Shown piece after piece: positions 16,913 to 24,776 of a DNA stretch of 57,948 nucleotides. The notes under the pieces were generated by a model. The model had not been told where the DNA came from. It did no database searches and saw only the letters and a list, made by a program, of their open reading frames with translations. Source of the DNA: an uncultured Dorea sp. (lineage in GTDB: Bacteria > Bacillota > Clostridia > Lachnospirales > Lachnospiraceae); assembly GCA_910579925.1 (NCBI GenBank), contig CAJTVY010000019.1, forward strand, positions 1 through 57,948, in the 5' to 3' direction. The position numbers and the translations under genes were made by a program. The stretch's first letter is position 1. Each line of letters opens with the position of its first letter.

Positions 16913-18355
16913 ATGAGGCAGACTGTCATCGTATTTCAGGAAGACTGTATATTGACGGCAGCAGGCAGGGAAGGGAAATATCCGACAATCACAGAGGCAG
17001 AGCGGTTCGACCTGCAGGGACAAGGGGATTCGTTCGACCGGTGGCGGCAGGCTTTAGAAAGGCTGGCGGCAAGACAAAAGCCTGAAAAGGTGCGGCTTGT
17101 ACTGCCGGCGGGCTTATGTGTGACCAGGGTATTGCAGCTTCCCGGCAGCCGGGGAAAGCGGTTTTCGGAAATGGCGGCAAGGGAGGTGCGGGAGAATTTT
17201 CGCAATGAGATTACGGACTATTCCATTGCCCGCCGGGAAAATAGATCCAGAACTAGCGTTGACATCTGCGCAGGCGGTGTGGAGAAGGAAACTCTGGAAA
17301 GATTTCTGCATATTTGCGAAGAAACCGGACTTCGCGTTAATGGTATTACGGTTCCGATGGAAGGGTATCTGAAGCTTGTGAAATATCTGGAACATTTTGA
17401 CGAGAGGACTGGGATTTATCTTTTCTTCGAGGACGGGAGCATGACCAGTATCCTTTGCCAGAAAGGGCGGTATCTCTATTCCAGCCGGACACGTCTGTTC
17501 AGCGAGCCGGGAACGCTGGATTTTGGGACGGAGATTGTCAGAAGTATTTCTGGTATTATCCAGTTTTATGCCGGGCGAAGTCAGGAGGATCCGATTACCG
17601 AGGTCTGTTATGGAGGATGCCTGGACGAGGACTTTGAGGCAAGTGTGGATGGTATTCAAAACCTGAATCTGAAGGTGTCCCCCATGGTCATTGACCGGAA
17701 GATTTACGTGCCGGGGGGAAAGAAGGCGGCGGACTGGATTTCCTGTATCGGAGCGTTAAGCCGCAGCGCCAGGAATGAAAAGCAGATTGATCTTATGAGC
17801 GCGGGTCGTAAATCGGAAGAAAAGGAGGGGCAGACGCCAAAGATCGGCAGCTATCTGGCGATGCCGGGAGCCATATTCTTGATCTGCGTGCTGTTGGCCG
17901 GAGGAATCGGTGCGGCGGGCCGGATTGTCAGTGGAAAGAATCTGGAGAAACAGGAATGGATTGACCGGGTCAGCCAGGAAGGGACTTACCGGGAAGCGCA
18001 GGAACTGGAAGCAAAGCTTCGGACAGTGGAAAATGGAATTGCTTCGGTGGAGCGGCTGAACCGGAACCTGTCTTCTTATCCCGAGTTTTCAGGCGGTGTG
18101 CTGCGCAGTATTGAAGGAGCAGGCGGAAGCCAGATCGGTCTTTTGATTACGGATTATGATGTAAACACCGGGATTCTGACATTTGACGCCAACAGCCTGG
18201 CCGTGATCGACGTGTCCGGGTATATTCTGCGTCTCCAGGAAACCGGGCTGTTTCATACGGTGGATTATACGGGATATTCATTTGAAGACGGCTGGTATAC
18301 ATTGTCGTTGTCATGCACAATGGAAGGGAAGGTATACGGGGGAGGTGCGCAATGA
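16913..18355 (+). CDS. PilM-PilN fusion protein of the pilus alignment complex
   Basis: A 480-residue protein. Residues about 1-300 resemble the actin-like PilM fold, including EMAAREVRENFR, TGIYLFFEDGSMTSI and LDFGTEIVRSI. A transmembrane segment follows at about 313-340 (AMPGAIFLICVLLAGG), then a coiled-coil stretch and a PilN-like external domain (about 345-480). In most T4P systems PilM (cytoplasmic) and PilN (membrane) are separate genes; a single chain recalls GspL of type II secretion. The next gene is PilO-like, overlapping by ATGA, which supports the PilN assignment. It should couple the cytoplasmic ATPase side to the external alignment ring. No separate pilN is present. Confidence 0.78.
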   Translation: MRQTVIVFQEDCILTAAGREGKYPTITEAERFDLQGQGDSFDRWRQALERLAARQKPEKVRLVLPAGLCVTRVLQLPGSRGKRFSEMAAREVRENFRNEITDYSIARRENRSRTSVDICAGGVEKETLERFLHICEETGLRVNGITVPMEGYLKLVKYLEHFDERTGIYLFFEDGSMTSILCQKGRYLYSSRTRLFSEPGTLDFGTEIVRSISGIIQFYAGRSQEDPITEVCYGGCLDEDFEASVDGIQNLNLKVSPMVIDRKIYVPGGKKAADWISCIGALSRSARNEKQIDLMSAGRKSEEKEGQTPKIGSYLAMPGAIFLICVLLAGGIGAAGRIVSGKNLEKQEWIDRVSQEGTYREAQELEAKLRTVENGIASVERLNRNLSSYPEFSGGVLRSIEGAGGSQIGLLITDYDVNTGILTFDANSLAVIDVSGYILRLQETGLFHTVDYTGYSFEDGWYTLSLSCTMEGKVYGGGAQ

Positions 18356-19050
18356 AGCTGACGGACAAAGACATACTACTGCTGAAACTGGCAGTCAGCG
18401 TCCTGACGGTATTTCTGATGGCCCGGTTTTTGATTATGCCGGGGATTGGGCGTTATCAGGAATATACGATAGAAGGAAAAGAGCTGGATGGGACGATTGC
18501 AGACATGCAGTCCGCCATTGATGGGATTCCGAAGCTTGAGAAGACGCTGGAGGAACGTCAAAGAGAGCTTGGTGATATTTCCGTAAAATATTATGAACGC
18601 ATGGAAAACCGGCAGATTGATGAACTACTGACGGGAATTGCCTTGAAGGAGGGGCTGTTTCCGGTATCGCTGTCCATTGGGGAGGCCCAGGCGGAGATCC
18701 CGGAGGCATATCTGTATGGAAAGAGATCAGGCGAAATGGACGATACGCTTTCGGATGAAGCAGACGGCTCGGAAGGTGAGGCCAGACAGACAGATCGTGA
18801 AACGGACAGTAGGGACGGATATATTCTGACTGTCAGTTGTACGATGGTCCTGCAGGGCAGTTCGGATCTGATATACCAGTTTATAGACAATATCGCATAT
18901 CAATATCCTGCAATTCAGATTCGGGCTATGCATGTAAATGAACGAACGTATCTGGATACGGAATGGAACGTAGTGGAACAGCCGGAGGTTAGTTTTGAAT
19001 TGGCTGTATATATGCATGACAGGATGGAGAAGCAGATTGCGGGGGAATAG
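18352..19050 (+). CDS. PilO-like pilus alignment protein
   Basis: A 232-residue bitopic protein: a short cytoplasmic start (MKLTDKDILLLK), one transmembrane helix (AVSVLTVFLMARFLIM, about 14-30), a coiled-coil region (EYTIEGKELDGTI to EERQRELGDI) and a small external domain with an acidic low-complexity insert (about 130-150). That is the PilO/GspM layout. The start at 18352 has GGAGGTG just upstream and overlaps the previous stop (ATGA), which decides against an upstream ATG at 18313. It pairs functionally with the PilM-PilN fusion. Confidence 0.75.
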   Translation: MKLTDKDILLLKLAVSVLTVFLMARFLIMPGIGRYQEYTIEGKELDGTIADMQSAIDGIPKLEKTLEERQRELGDISVKYYERMENRQIDELLTGIALKEGLFPVSLSIGEAQAEIPEAYLYGKRSGEMDDTLSDEADGSEGEARQTDRETDSRDGYILTVSCTMVLQGSSDLIYQFIDNIAYQYPAIQIRAMHVNERTYLDTEWNVVEQPEVSFELAVYMHDRMEKQIAGE

Positions 19051-19095
19051 AATGGTAATGGATGTGAAAAGGAAACGGGAAGGGGAATCAGTGGT

Positions 19096-20772
19096 TTGAG
19101 GACGAATCTGAGGATTGGAGAGATATTAGAAGAAAGAGGATATGTAGATGCCCGGCAGATGCAGGAGGCGCTTGCCTATCAGAAGGAACACCGTGATAAG
19201 CGGGTCGGACAGATTCTGATAGAACTGAACTTCGTGACAGAACAGCAGGTATTAGAAGCTTTAGCAAGCAGGCTGGAACTGGAAATCGTCGATGTGGCGT
19301 CCCAGCAGGTGGATTTAGAGGCGGTTGCCATGGTCGACAAAGAGCTGGCGGAGAAGAATCTGTTCCTCCCGCTGAACGTGACAAACCGGACAATGGTTCT
19401 GGTGACAAATGACCCGTTGAATTATTTTGCGCTGGAAGAGGTACGCCAGCAGACGGGATGTTACCTGCAGATTCTTCTAAGCGAAGAGGAACCCCTTCGA
19501 CAGGCGATTTCTTACTATTTTGCAGAAGTAGGTGCGAAACAGGCGGCCACAGAGGCAAATGCCGGTTTCGGGGCAGATGATTCCGACGGTCTTGATCTTA
19601 CGGAGCTGGAAAATGTAGAGGAGGAGACGCCCATTATCCATCTGCTGAACAGCCTTGTGGAGCGTGCCATCAAGAGTAATGCCAGCGATATCCATATTGA
19701 ACCTTTCGAGAGAGAGACGAAGGTGAGGATGCGGATTGACGGCGTGATTCTGGAGTATGTGGCAATCCAGAGAAACGTCCATCAGCCATTGATTGCACGG
19801 ATTAAAATTATGGCAAATCTGGATATCGCAGAGAAGAGAATCCCCCAGGACGGCCATTTCCGGGTCAGAACGGAGAATGGATACGTCAACATCCGTGTAT
19901 CTCTGATGCCAACTGTGTTTGGAGAAAAGGCGGTGCTTCGTCTGCTCACTTCAAAAGGTCAGTTGGACTATCCAGACCAGTTCGGCATGGATGGGGACAG
20001 TTATGAGAAATTCCTTCCGATGTTAAACAGCAGCAACGGGATGATCTATATCACGGGCCCCACGGGAAGCGGGAAGTCTACCACGCTGTATATGGTGCTT
20101 GAGTATCTGTCGGGGCGGATGCAGAATATTGCCACAATCGAGGATCCGGTGGAGAAAAATGTACCCGGAATCAACCAGACACAGGTGAATCCGACGGCAG
20201 GACTGACTTTTGAGGCAGGGCTTCGCGCATTGCTGCGCCAGGACCCGGATGTCATCATGGTAGGCGAGACGCGGGACGGCGAGACGGCTGGAATTTCGGT
20301 ACGCGCAGCGATTACCGGGCATGTGGTTTTAAGTACGCTGCATACCAACAGTGCGGTTTCTAGTATTGTGCGTCTGGAGGATATGGGAGTGGAGACGTAT
20401 CTGATTGCAAATTCCCTGGTGGGGGTGGTTGCCCAGAGACTTATGCGGAAAGTATGTCCCCACTGTGCGCAGGAGATGGCGACGACGCCGGAAGAGAGGG
20501 ATTTTCTTGGATGGAATGTAGAGACTGTGTGGAGGGGCAGAGGATGCGCCCAGTGTAACAACACGGGGTACAGGGGGCGTATCGCCGTGCATGAGATTTT
20601 TGCCGTAGACGCAGTACTGCGGCGGATGATTGGAAGCCATGCGACGACGGAGGAAATCGAGAGTTATGCAAGGGAACACCAGCAGATGCGGACTCTGAAA
20701 GAGAACGGGGGGCGGCTGGTGGCGGCTGGGGTCACGACGATTGAGGAACTGATGAAGATAGCCTGTGGATAG
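19096..20772 (+). CDS. pilB: Type IV pilus extension ATPase PilB
   Basis: A 558-residue assembly ATPase. Residues 1-150 are the MshEN/T2SSE N-terminal domain (LRIGEILEERGYVDARQM; VDKELAEKNLFLPL). ASDIHIEPFE starts the second N domain, Walker A GPTGSGKSTT is near 320, the Asp box is ATIEDPVE and Walker B is DPDVIMVGETRD. A tetracysteine zinc site CPHC...CAQC (about 453-480) is typical of PilB/GspE and absent from PilT. The start is TTG with GGGAAGGGG upstream; a 15-codon ATG mini-frame (19052-19099) overlaps this start and might couple translation. It is the last gene of the pilus operon; nothing like PilQ is present, as expected without an outer membrane. Confidence 0.95.
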   Translation: MRTNLRIGEILEERGYVDARQMQEALAYQKEHRDKRVGQILIELNFVTEQQVLEALASRLELEIVDVASQQVDLEAVAMVDKELAEKNLFLPLNVTNRTMVLVTNDPLNYFALEEVRQQTGCYLQILLSEEEPLRQAISYYFAEVGAKQAATEANAGFGADDSDGLDLTELENVEEETPIIHLLNSLVERAIKSNASDIHIEPFERETKVRMRIDGVILEYVAIQRNVHQPLIARIKIMANLDIAEKRIPQDGHFRVRTENGYVNIRVSLMPTVFGEKAVLRLLTSKGQLDYPDQFGMDGDSYEKFLPMLNSSNGMIYITGPTGSGKSTTLYMVLEYLSGRMQNIATIEDPVEKNVPGINQTQVNPTAGLTFEAGLRALLRQDPDVIMVGETRDGETAGISVRAAITGHVVLSTLHTNSAVSSIVRLEDMGVETYLIANSLVGVVAQRLMRKVCPHCAQEMATTPEERDFLGWNVETVWRGRGCAQCNNTGYRGRIAVHEIFAVDAVLRRMIGSHATTEEIESYAREHQQMRTLKENGGRLVAAGVTTIEELMKIACG

Positions 20773-20774
20773 GA

Positions 20775-20924
20775 CAGCTCTAAAGAATGAATTTTTAAAA
20801 TTGAATCCTCCGATCATGCCTTTCCATGACATTGCATAATTCCACATTTGTCCTGTTTTTTCGGAAAGTTATCCACATTCATAAGGTAGACTTCCCCTAC
20901 TTAAACATAAATTGTGGATATTCT
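20775..20924 (+). repeat. Left 150-bp inverted repeat of the SLH cassette
   Basis: This 150-bp stretch is, without gaps, the reverse complement of 22742-22891, with three mismatches by my reading. It begins 3 nt after the pilB stop. It holds one perfect DnaA-box-like nonamer TTATCCACA (20869-20877). The short flanks outside the two repeats share GGATA but not as a clean target duplication. Confidence 0.93.
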
Positions 20925-20960
20925 TTTCAATTTCCTATTTCATTCCATCACCACCTGTTG

Positions 20961-21078
20961 TATAATGATCATGTTATTCGAGATATATCGTTATATATCT
21001 CGTGATGTATGATACATCTTCATTCGTTACTGGGTGTCGTCTAAAACTTTCCAGCAGCCTTGAAGATGTATTTTTTAT
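20961..21078 (+). ncRNA. Candidate small RNA or attenuator leader
   Basis: A -10 like TATAAT (20961-20966) is followed by a perfect 10-bp hairpin (20979-20988 with 20993-21002, loop CGTT). Next, GATGTAT (21004-21010) can pair with ATACATC (21012-21018), or ATACATCTTCA (21012-21022) can pair with TGAAGATGTAT (21061-21071), which runs straight into a T tract. The two foldings exclude each other, as in an attenuator. No -35 is convincing. From 21079 to 21176 I see nothing coding. Confidence 0.5.
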
Positions 21079-21176
21079 ACTTTGGTTTATCTCTCTCCAC
21101 TCTCTTTTCCTATTTTCCCCACTTCATTTGCCCCGGTATAAGCTTAAGCGTCGAAGCCATCTACAGCATCACGTCA

Positions 21177-21205
21177 TTGAAAAATAATAACGCCTGTGAT
21201 ATAAT
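21177..21205 (+). promoter_or_regulatory. Promoter of the SLH gene
   Basis: TTGAAA (21177-21182), a 17-nt spacer and TATAAT (21200-21205) form a near-consensus housekeeping promoter about 60 nt upstream of the SLH gene and inside the inverted-repeat cassette. Confidence 0.8.
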
Positions 21206-21266
21206 AAATAAAAATTTATAAAAGCTTGAAAAATTTATATTTTAGGCTTGACATTAAAGAAAGGAA

Positions 21267-22376
21267 ATGTCGAAAATGAAAATCAAAAGAACCGGAACCT
21301 TATTAATGGCTACAGCTATGACATTATCTATGGGATTAACTGTCAGTGCGGAAGACTCCAATCGTTATCCCGATGTCATTAGAGGCAGTTGGTATTATCC
21401 TTATGTAAAGAATGTTTCTGAACAAGGTTTAATGTTCGGATATGACAGCGGCGAATTCGGACCAGAGGATAAACTGACCAGAGGGCAGTTTGCAACCATC
21501 CTATGGAGAATGGAGGGTTCTCAGTCCTCCGAAAATGATGGAATATTTCCTGATGTGGAAGCAGGAGTCTTCTACGAGGAAGCTGCCGCATGGGCGAACG
21601 AGAACGATATCATTACCGGATATGATGATGGAAGATTTGGCGGAAATGACAATATTACCCGCGAACAGGTAGCAACTATTCTTTCAAGATATGCCAAGAT
21701 GACCGGCAAAACCGTCACAAAAGGCAATATTAATGATTTCCCAGATGCAGATCAGGTGGCGGACTTTGCTCTGGACGGCGTTGCAGATGCCGTTGGAAGC
21801 GGTTGGATTACCGGAGATAACGGCAATATCAATCCTCAGGGTGAAGTTGTCAGAGCTGTTTCGGCGACAATGATTGCAAGATATTCATCAGATTTTATTC
21901 CGTCTGTTTTTGAGACAATGCCTGAGAAATATGTTTTCTCCAGCGGAGCTGGCGGATGGGCGACACAGATGACGCTTGCCGATGACGGTACATTTGCCGG
22001 ACAGTTCTACGACTCGGATATGGGAGACCAGGGTTCTAACTACCCAAACGGGACTGTTTATATTTGTGATTTTAGCGGTAAGTTTACCCAGCCAGAAAAG
22101 GTAAACGACTATACTTATAAAATGAGCTTAGAATCCATAGAGCAAGAAAAAGAAGAGGGAGAAGTTGAATATCGAGACGGTATCAGATATATTTATTCCT
22201 CCCCATACGGATTCGATGATGCCGATGAATTCTATATTTATACATCAAGCGCACCAATATCTGAATTACCGGAAGACTTCTTATCATGGGTTTATGGCAG
22301 TCAAAATATGACAACACTTCCTTGTTATGGAATCTATAATGCAGGTGGAAAACTTGGATTTGTCAGTGGATATTAA
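21267..22376 (+). CDS. Secreted protein with three S-layer homology (SLH) domains
   Basis: A 369-residue exported protein. The signal peptide is basic then hydrophobic (KRTGTLLMATAMTLSMGL) with a likely cut after VSA. Three SLH domains follow: FPDV/YPDV starts at about residues 31, 93 and 150, with GYDSGEFGPEDKLTRGQ and GYDDGRFGGNDNITREQ as the conserved cores and a more diverged third. SLH triplets bind pyruvylated wall polymers, so the protein is likely wall-anchored. The C-terminal 160 residues (YVFSSGAGGWATQMTLADDG onward) are unknown. The ATG at 21276 has better spacing (11 nt) from AAAGG than 21267 (2 nt), so the chain may begin at MKIKRTG. It is AT-richer than the pilus genes and is enclosed by 150-bp inverted repeats. 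Confidence 0.88.
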   Translation: MSKMKIKRTGTLLMATAMTLSMGLTVSAEDSNRYPDVIRGSWYYPYVKNVSEQGLMFGYDSGEFGPEDKLTRGQFATILWRMEGSQSSENDGIFPDVEAGVFYEEAAAWANENDIITGYDDGRFGGNDNITREQVATILSRYAKMTGKTVTKGNINDFPDADQVADFALDGVADAVGSGWITGDNGNINPQGEVVRAVSATMIARYSSDFIPSVFETMPEKYVFSSGAGGWATQMTLADDGTFAGQFYDSDMGDQGSNYPNGTVYICDFSGKFTQPEKVNDYTYKMSLESIEQEKEEGEVEYRDGIRYIYSSPYGFDDADEFYIYTSSAPISELPEDFLSWVYGSQNMTTLPCYGIYNAGGKLGFVSGY

Positions 22377-22399
22377 ATACCTATTTTTGTCCATTTATT

Positions 22400-22471
22400 A
22401 GAAATAAGAATATCCTGTGGAATTTAGTCCTTTTTAGTACCTTCTCTTCCATTGGGATATTCTTATTTTCT
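22400..22471 (+). terminator. Long-loop terminator after the SLH gene
   Basis: AAATAAGAATATCC (22402-22415) pairs perfectly with GGATATTCTTATTT (22455-22468), separated by about 39 nt that include a T run, and followed by a moderately T-rich tail. The rest of 22472-22590 shows no gene. Confidence 0.6.
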
Positions 22472-22592
22472 CTAATGTCTCCTCCACTTTACAATTATAA
22501 TACTATGAAAGCGAGTACCAACAACAATTTCTGATTCATAGAACTGATTAATACATTCCTCTATATCCGCATCATAAAAAATGTAGAAACTT

Positions 22593-22622
22593 TTGTTATA
22601 GGTTCTCCTGTTGTAGTAAAAT
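22593..22622 (+). promoter_or_regulatory. Possible promoter for the decayed mini-gene
   Basis: TTGTTA (22593-22598), an 18-nt spacer and TAAAAT (22617-22622) precede a strong AGGAGG site by about 22 nt. Confidence 0.45.
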
Positions 22623-22658
22623 AGTAGAAAGAAATTTTACGCACAGGAGGAAAAACAG

Positions 22659-22769
22659 TTGAAAAAGAAAATGAAGAAGAAAAAGGATTGAATTACCAAA
22701 GCAAAAAAGCGTGAAGTCAAGAAAAAAGATCGTGGCATTGTAGAATATCCACAATTTATGTTTAAGTAG
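22659..22769 (+). pseudogene. Lysine-rich mini-gene interrupted by TGA
   Basis: AGGAGG (22645-22650) lies 8 nt before a TTG that opens ten codons, nearly all Lys (LKKKMKKKKD), then an in-frame TGA (22689-22691). The same frame continues for 25 more codons of similar basic character (ITKAKKREVKKKDRG, then EYPQFMFK) to TAG at 22767-22769. A good ribosome site and matching composition on both sides of the TGA suggest a decayed small gene, or a 10-residue peptide gene with chance continuation. The last eight codons lie inside the right inverted repeat. No function is known to me. Confidence 0.4.
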
Positions 22770-22891
22770 GGGAAGTCTATCATATGAATGTGGATAACTT
22801 TCCGAAAAAACAGGACAAATGTGGAATTAGGCAATGTCATGGAAAGGCATGATCGGAGGATTCAATTTTAAAAATTCATTCTTTAGAGCTG
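22742..22891 (-). repeat. Right 150-bp inverted repeat of the SLH cassette
   Basis: Reverse complement of 20775-20924 at 147 of 150 positions, no gaps. It carries the mirrored DnaA-box-like nonamer (22789-22797). The cassette ends 66 bp before tRNA-Leu. Confidence 0.93.
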
Positions 22892-22957
22892 CGGATATGA
22901 ATTTTTAATTGACTAATTGAAATATGTCTGCTATAATCTCATTGTTCTGATTAATAT

Positions 22958-23038
22958 GCGGATGTGGCGGAATTGGCAGACGCGCTAGACTTAGGATCTA
23001 GTGGGCTTCCCGTGCAGGTTCAAGTCCTGTCATCCGCA
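22958..23038 (+). tRNA. tRNA-Leu (TAG)
   Basis: Acceptor strands GCGGATG/CATCCGC with discriminator A, anticodon stem CTAGA/TCTAG with loop CTTAGGA (anticodon TAG), a long variable arm (class II tRNA) and T loop TTCAAGT. No CCA is encoded. A TATAAT at 22932-22937 is a plausible -10. Confidence 0.96.
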
Positions 23039-23050
23039 TTGAACGATAAT

Positions 23051-23090
23051 CCCGGAGCCTTCGAAGAGGAAGGCCTCCGGGGTTTTTCTT
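23051..23090 (+). terminator. Terminator of tRNA-Leu
   Basis: G+C-rich stem CCCGGAG-CCTTC against GAAGG-CCTCCGGG with a short loop, followed by TTTTTCTTT, 12 nt after the tRNA. Confidence 0.9.
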
Positions 23091-23196
23091 TGCCTTAAAA
23101 TCTAAAAATGGGGCATACGATAGAATTGACACAATCGCCAAGGCTTTTTTACGATAGTACATCAGAAATTCTGATAGTCAGACCATCAAACCGATA

Positions 23197-23979
23197 TTAT
23201 TTCCTGCAAATAAACATACCGTATTCTTTTGGTATATTTAGAACGCCATTAACCATTTCTTTTTCTAAAACTTCCTCTAAAGTGTGTCTGCCAAGTTTTG
23301 CAATGGATGACAAAGTGGTTAAGGAGTAAATATAATCCAACACATCTTCCACATCTGTAACAGCCAGTGAATCTTCGTAATCCAGCCTTTGAATATGTGA
23401 AAAGTAATTTTTCAAAATATCATATCCGTTTTGTAACGTAAAATTTTTATTTGTATTATCTGTGATTCCATAATCCTTTAGCAGACCGGCAATGAACGGC
23501 ATGATTCCATTTTCACCATAGGTAGCGCAATAAAAACACCCGTCCCTGTCCAATACCCGTTTTACTTCTGACAGGCCTTGATCCAGATTAGAAACATGAT
23601 ACAGCATCATATTTGCGATGACGATGTCAAAACGGTTATCCGTATAGGGAATGTTTTCAATATTTACGACGCCATAGGAAATACAATTCTCCTCGCCTAA
23701 CGCATTCTGAGCAATAGAGACCATGTTTTCGGAAAAATCTGTCAGGATTAATTCCATACTTCTGTCTACTAAATGCAGATTGGATTTCCATAGATCTCCT
23801 GTGCCGCATCCGAGTTCCAGTATCCTGCTATCCGGCAAAATGTCATAGTGTGAAAACAACCAGTTCCCAAAACCTGTTTTATTAGTAGAATATTTTGCAT
23901 GGAGAGAGATTCTGGTGTTAAGATTTTCTCCTGTTTTATATTGTTCCTGGACAGCTCTCTGCTCATTTATTATTTCCAT
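23197..23979 (-). CDS. Class I SAM-dependent methyltransferase
   Basis: A 260-residue Rossmann-fold methyltransferase. Motif I is ILELGCGTGDLW, followed by ELILTDFSENMV (motif II acid) and FDIVIANMMLYHVSNLDQ (motif IV). The substrate is unknown; the sequence resembles the generic UbiE/COQ5-like group. The start at 23979 is chosen because CAGGAGGTACGGT stands directly before it; longer readings upstream have no ribosome site. On the minus strand a promoter GTGAAA-17-TATAAT lies at 24041-24013. It is transcribed away from the second prepilin peptidase. No partner gene is adjacent. Confidence 0.85.
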   Translation of the reverse strand: MEIINEQRAVQEQYKTGENLNTRISLHAKYSTNKTGFGNWLFSHYDILPDSRILELGCGTGDLWKSNLHLVDRSMELILTDFSENMVSIAQNALGEENCISYGVVNIENIPYTDNRFDIVIANMMLYHVSNLDQGLSEVKRVLDRDGCFYCATYGENGIMPFIAGLLKDYGITDNTNKNFTLQNGYDILKNYFSHIQRLDYEDSLAVTDVEDVLDYIYSLTTLSSIAKLGRHTLEEVLEKEMVNGVLNIPKEYGMFICRK

Positions 23980-24012
23980 ACCGTACCTCCTGAATGATAT
24001 ATGATGTAAAAG

Positions 24013-24041
24013 ATTATAACATAATGCGTGGAAAGTTTCAC
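24013..24041 (-). promoter_or_regulatory. Promoter of the methyltransferase gene
   Basis: On the minus strand, GTGAAA (24041-24036), a 17-nt spacer and TATAAT (24018-24013), about 34 nt before the start codon. Confidence 0.6.
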
Positions 24042-24129
24042 CAGCATAAAGGAAGAGGCTTACTGGATGCATGGCCAGATACATGATAAAATAAATACAA
24101 TTCATGATGCGAAGAAAGGAGGTTTGTAA

Positions 24130-24627
24130 ATGATGATCGGTACATCGGCAGTTCTGTCTTTAAGAGGAGGGATTACATTGAGTTATCTTGGGATTCTGGC
24201 GGCCGCTTCGCTGGCCGACTGGAATACCAGAGTGATACCTGACTTCTGCCCTGTAATGATTATGCTGCTGGGAGTCGTGACAGCGTGGATGTATCCAGAG
24301 GAGCATACGTTGACAGAACGACTGATCGGAGCGTTAATTATTTCGGTTCCAATGCTATTCATGGCGGTGATGGCGGGAGGAGCATTCGGAGGCGGTGATA
24401 TTAAGCTGACGGCGGCCAGCGGATGGCTGCTTGGCTGGCAGGTTATGCTTCCGGCGGCAGCTATTGGAATTCTGTCGGGCGGAAGTTATTGTATCTGGAT
24501 GCTGGCGAAAGGGAAGCTGACACGGAAAGGCCGTATTGCCTTTGGGCCGTTTCTTGCAGCGGGACTTTCTGCGGCTTGTCTCTTTGGAGAGGAGATGCTG
24601 GAGTGGTATCTGGGGCGGAGTTCGTAA
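24130..24627 (+). CDS. Short A24 prepilin peptidase paralogue (protease domain only)
   Basis: A 165-residue membrane protein that matches only the C-terminal half of the PilD encoded at 14806-15594. Both share SLRG near the start, then ADWNTRVIPD against IDWNTKIIYD, AFGGGDIKL, ASGWLLGW, GILSGGSYCIWMLAKGK and AFGPFLA. Both catalytic Asp residues are kept, and the IPD form here is closer to the family consensus than the IYD of PilD. The CxxC methyltransferase domain is missing, with the gene starting at its own ATG after AAGGAGG. It may be an active single-domain peptidase (like TadV/FlaK types) or the remnant of a local duplication. No pilin gene is next to it. Confidence 0.85.
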   Translation: MMIGTSAVLSLRGGITLSYLGILAAASLADWNTRVIPDFCPVMIMLLGVVTAWMYPEEHTLTERLIGALIISVPMLFMAVMAGGAFGGGDIKLTAASGWLLGWQVMLPAAAIGILSGGSYCIWMLAKGKLTRKGRIAFGPFLAAGLSAACLFGEEMLEWYLGRSS

Positions 24628-24776
24628 CAGTTCAGCCTTCTGGCTTCACTGTTACGTTCAGTCTGCAACTGTACAGAATTATCCATTGTGTAAGGGAATG
24701 GAGTATGATATAGTGAGAAAAAGGGAGGAAACGGAATACTGGCAGAGGATGCCGGTGAAGCGGTGGGGGACGAAAG

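Noticed and set aside
22689..22691. TGA read as selenocysteine in the mini-gene
   Set aside because: No SECIS-like hairpin is apparent after the TGA and the product is not a redox protein type.
20869..22797. DnaA boxes in the two inverted repeats as a replication origin
   Set aside because: There is one nonamer per repeat, no cluster and no AT-rich unwinding element with dnaA/dnaN nearby.
20764..22901. A target-site duplication flanking the SLH cassette
   Set aside because: GGATA occurs on both sides, but at different distances from the repeat ends and with mismatches, so it is not a reliable duplication.
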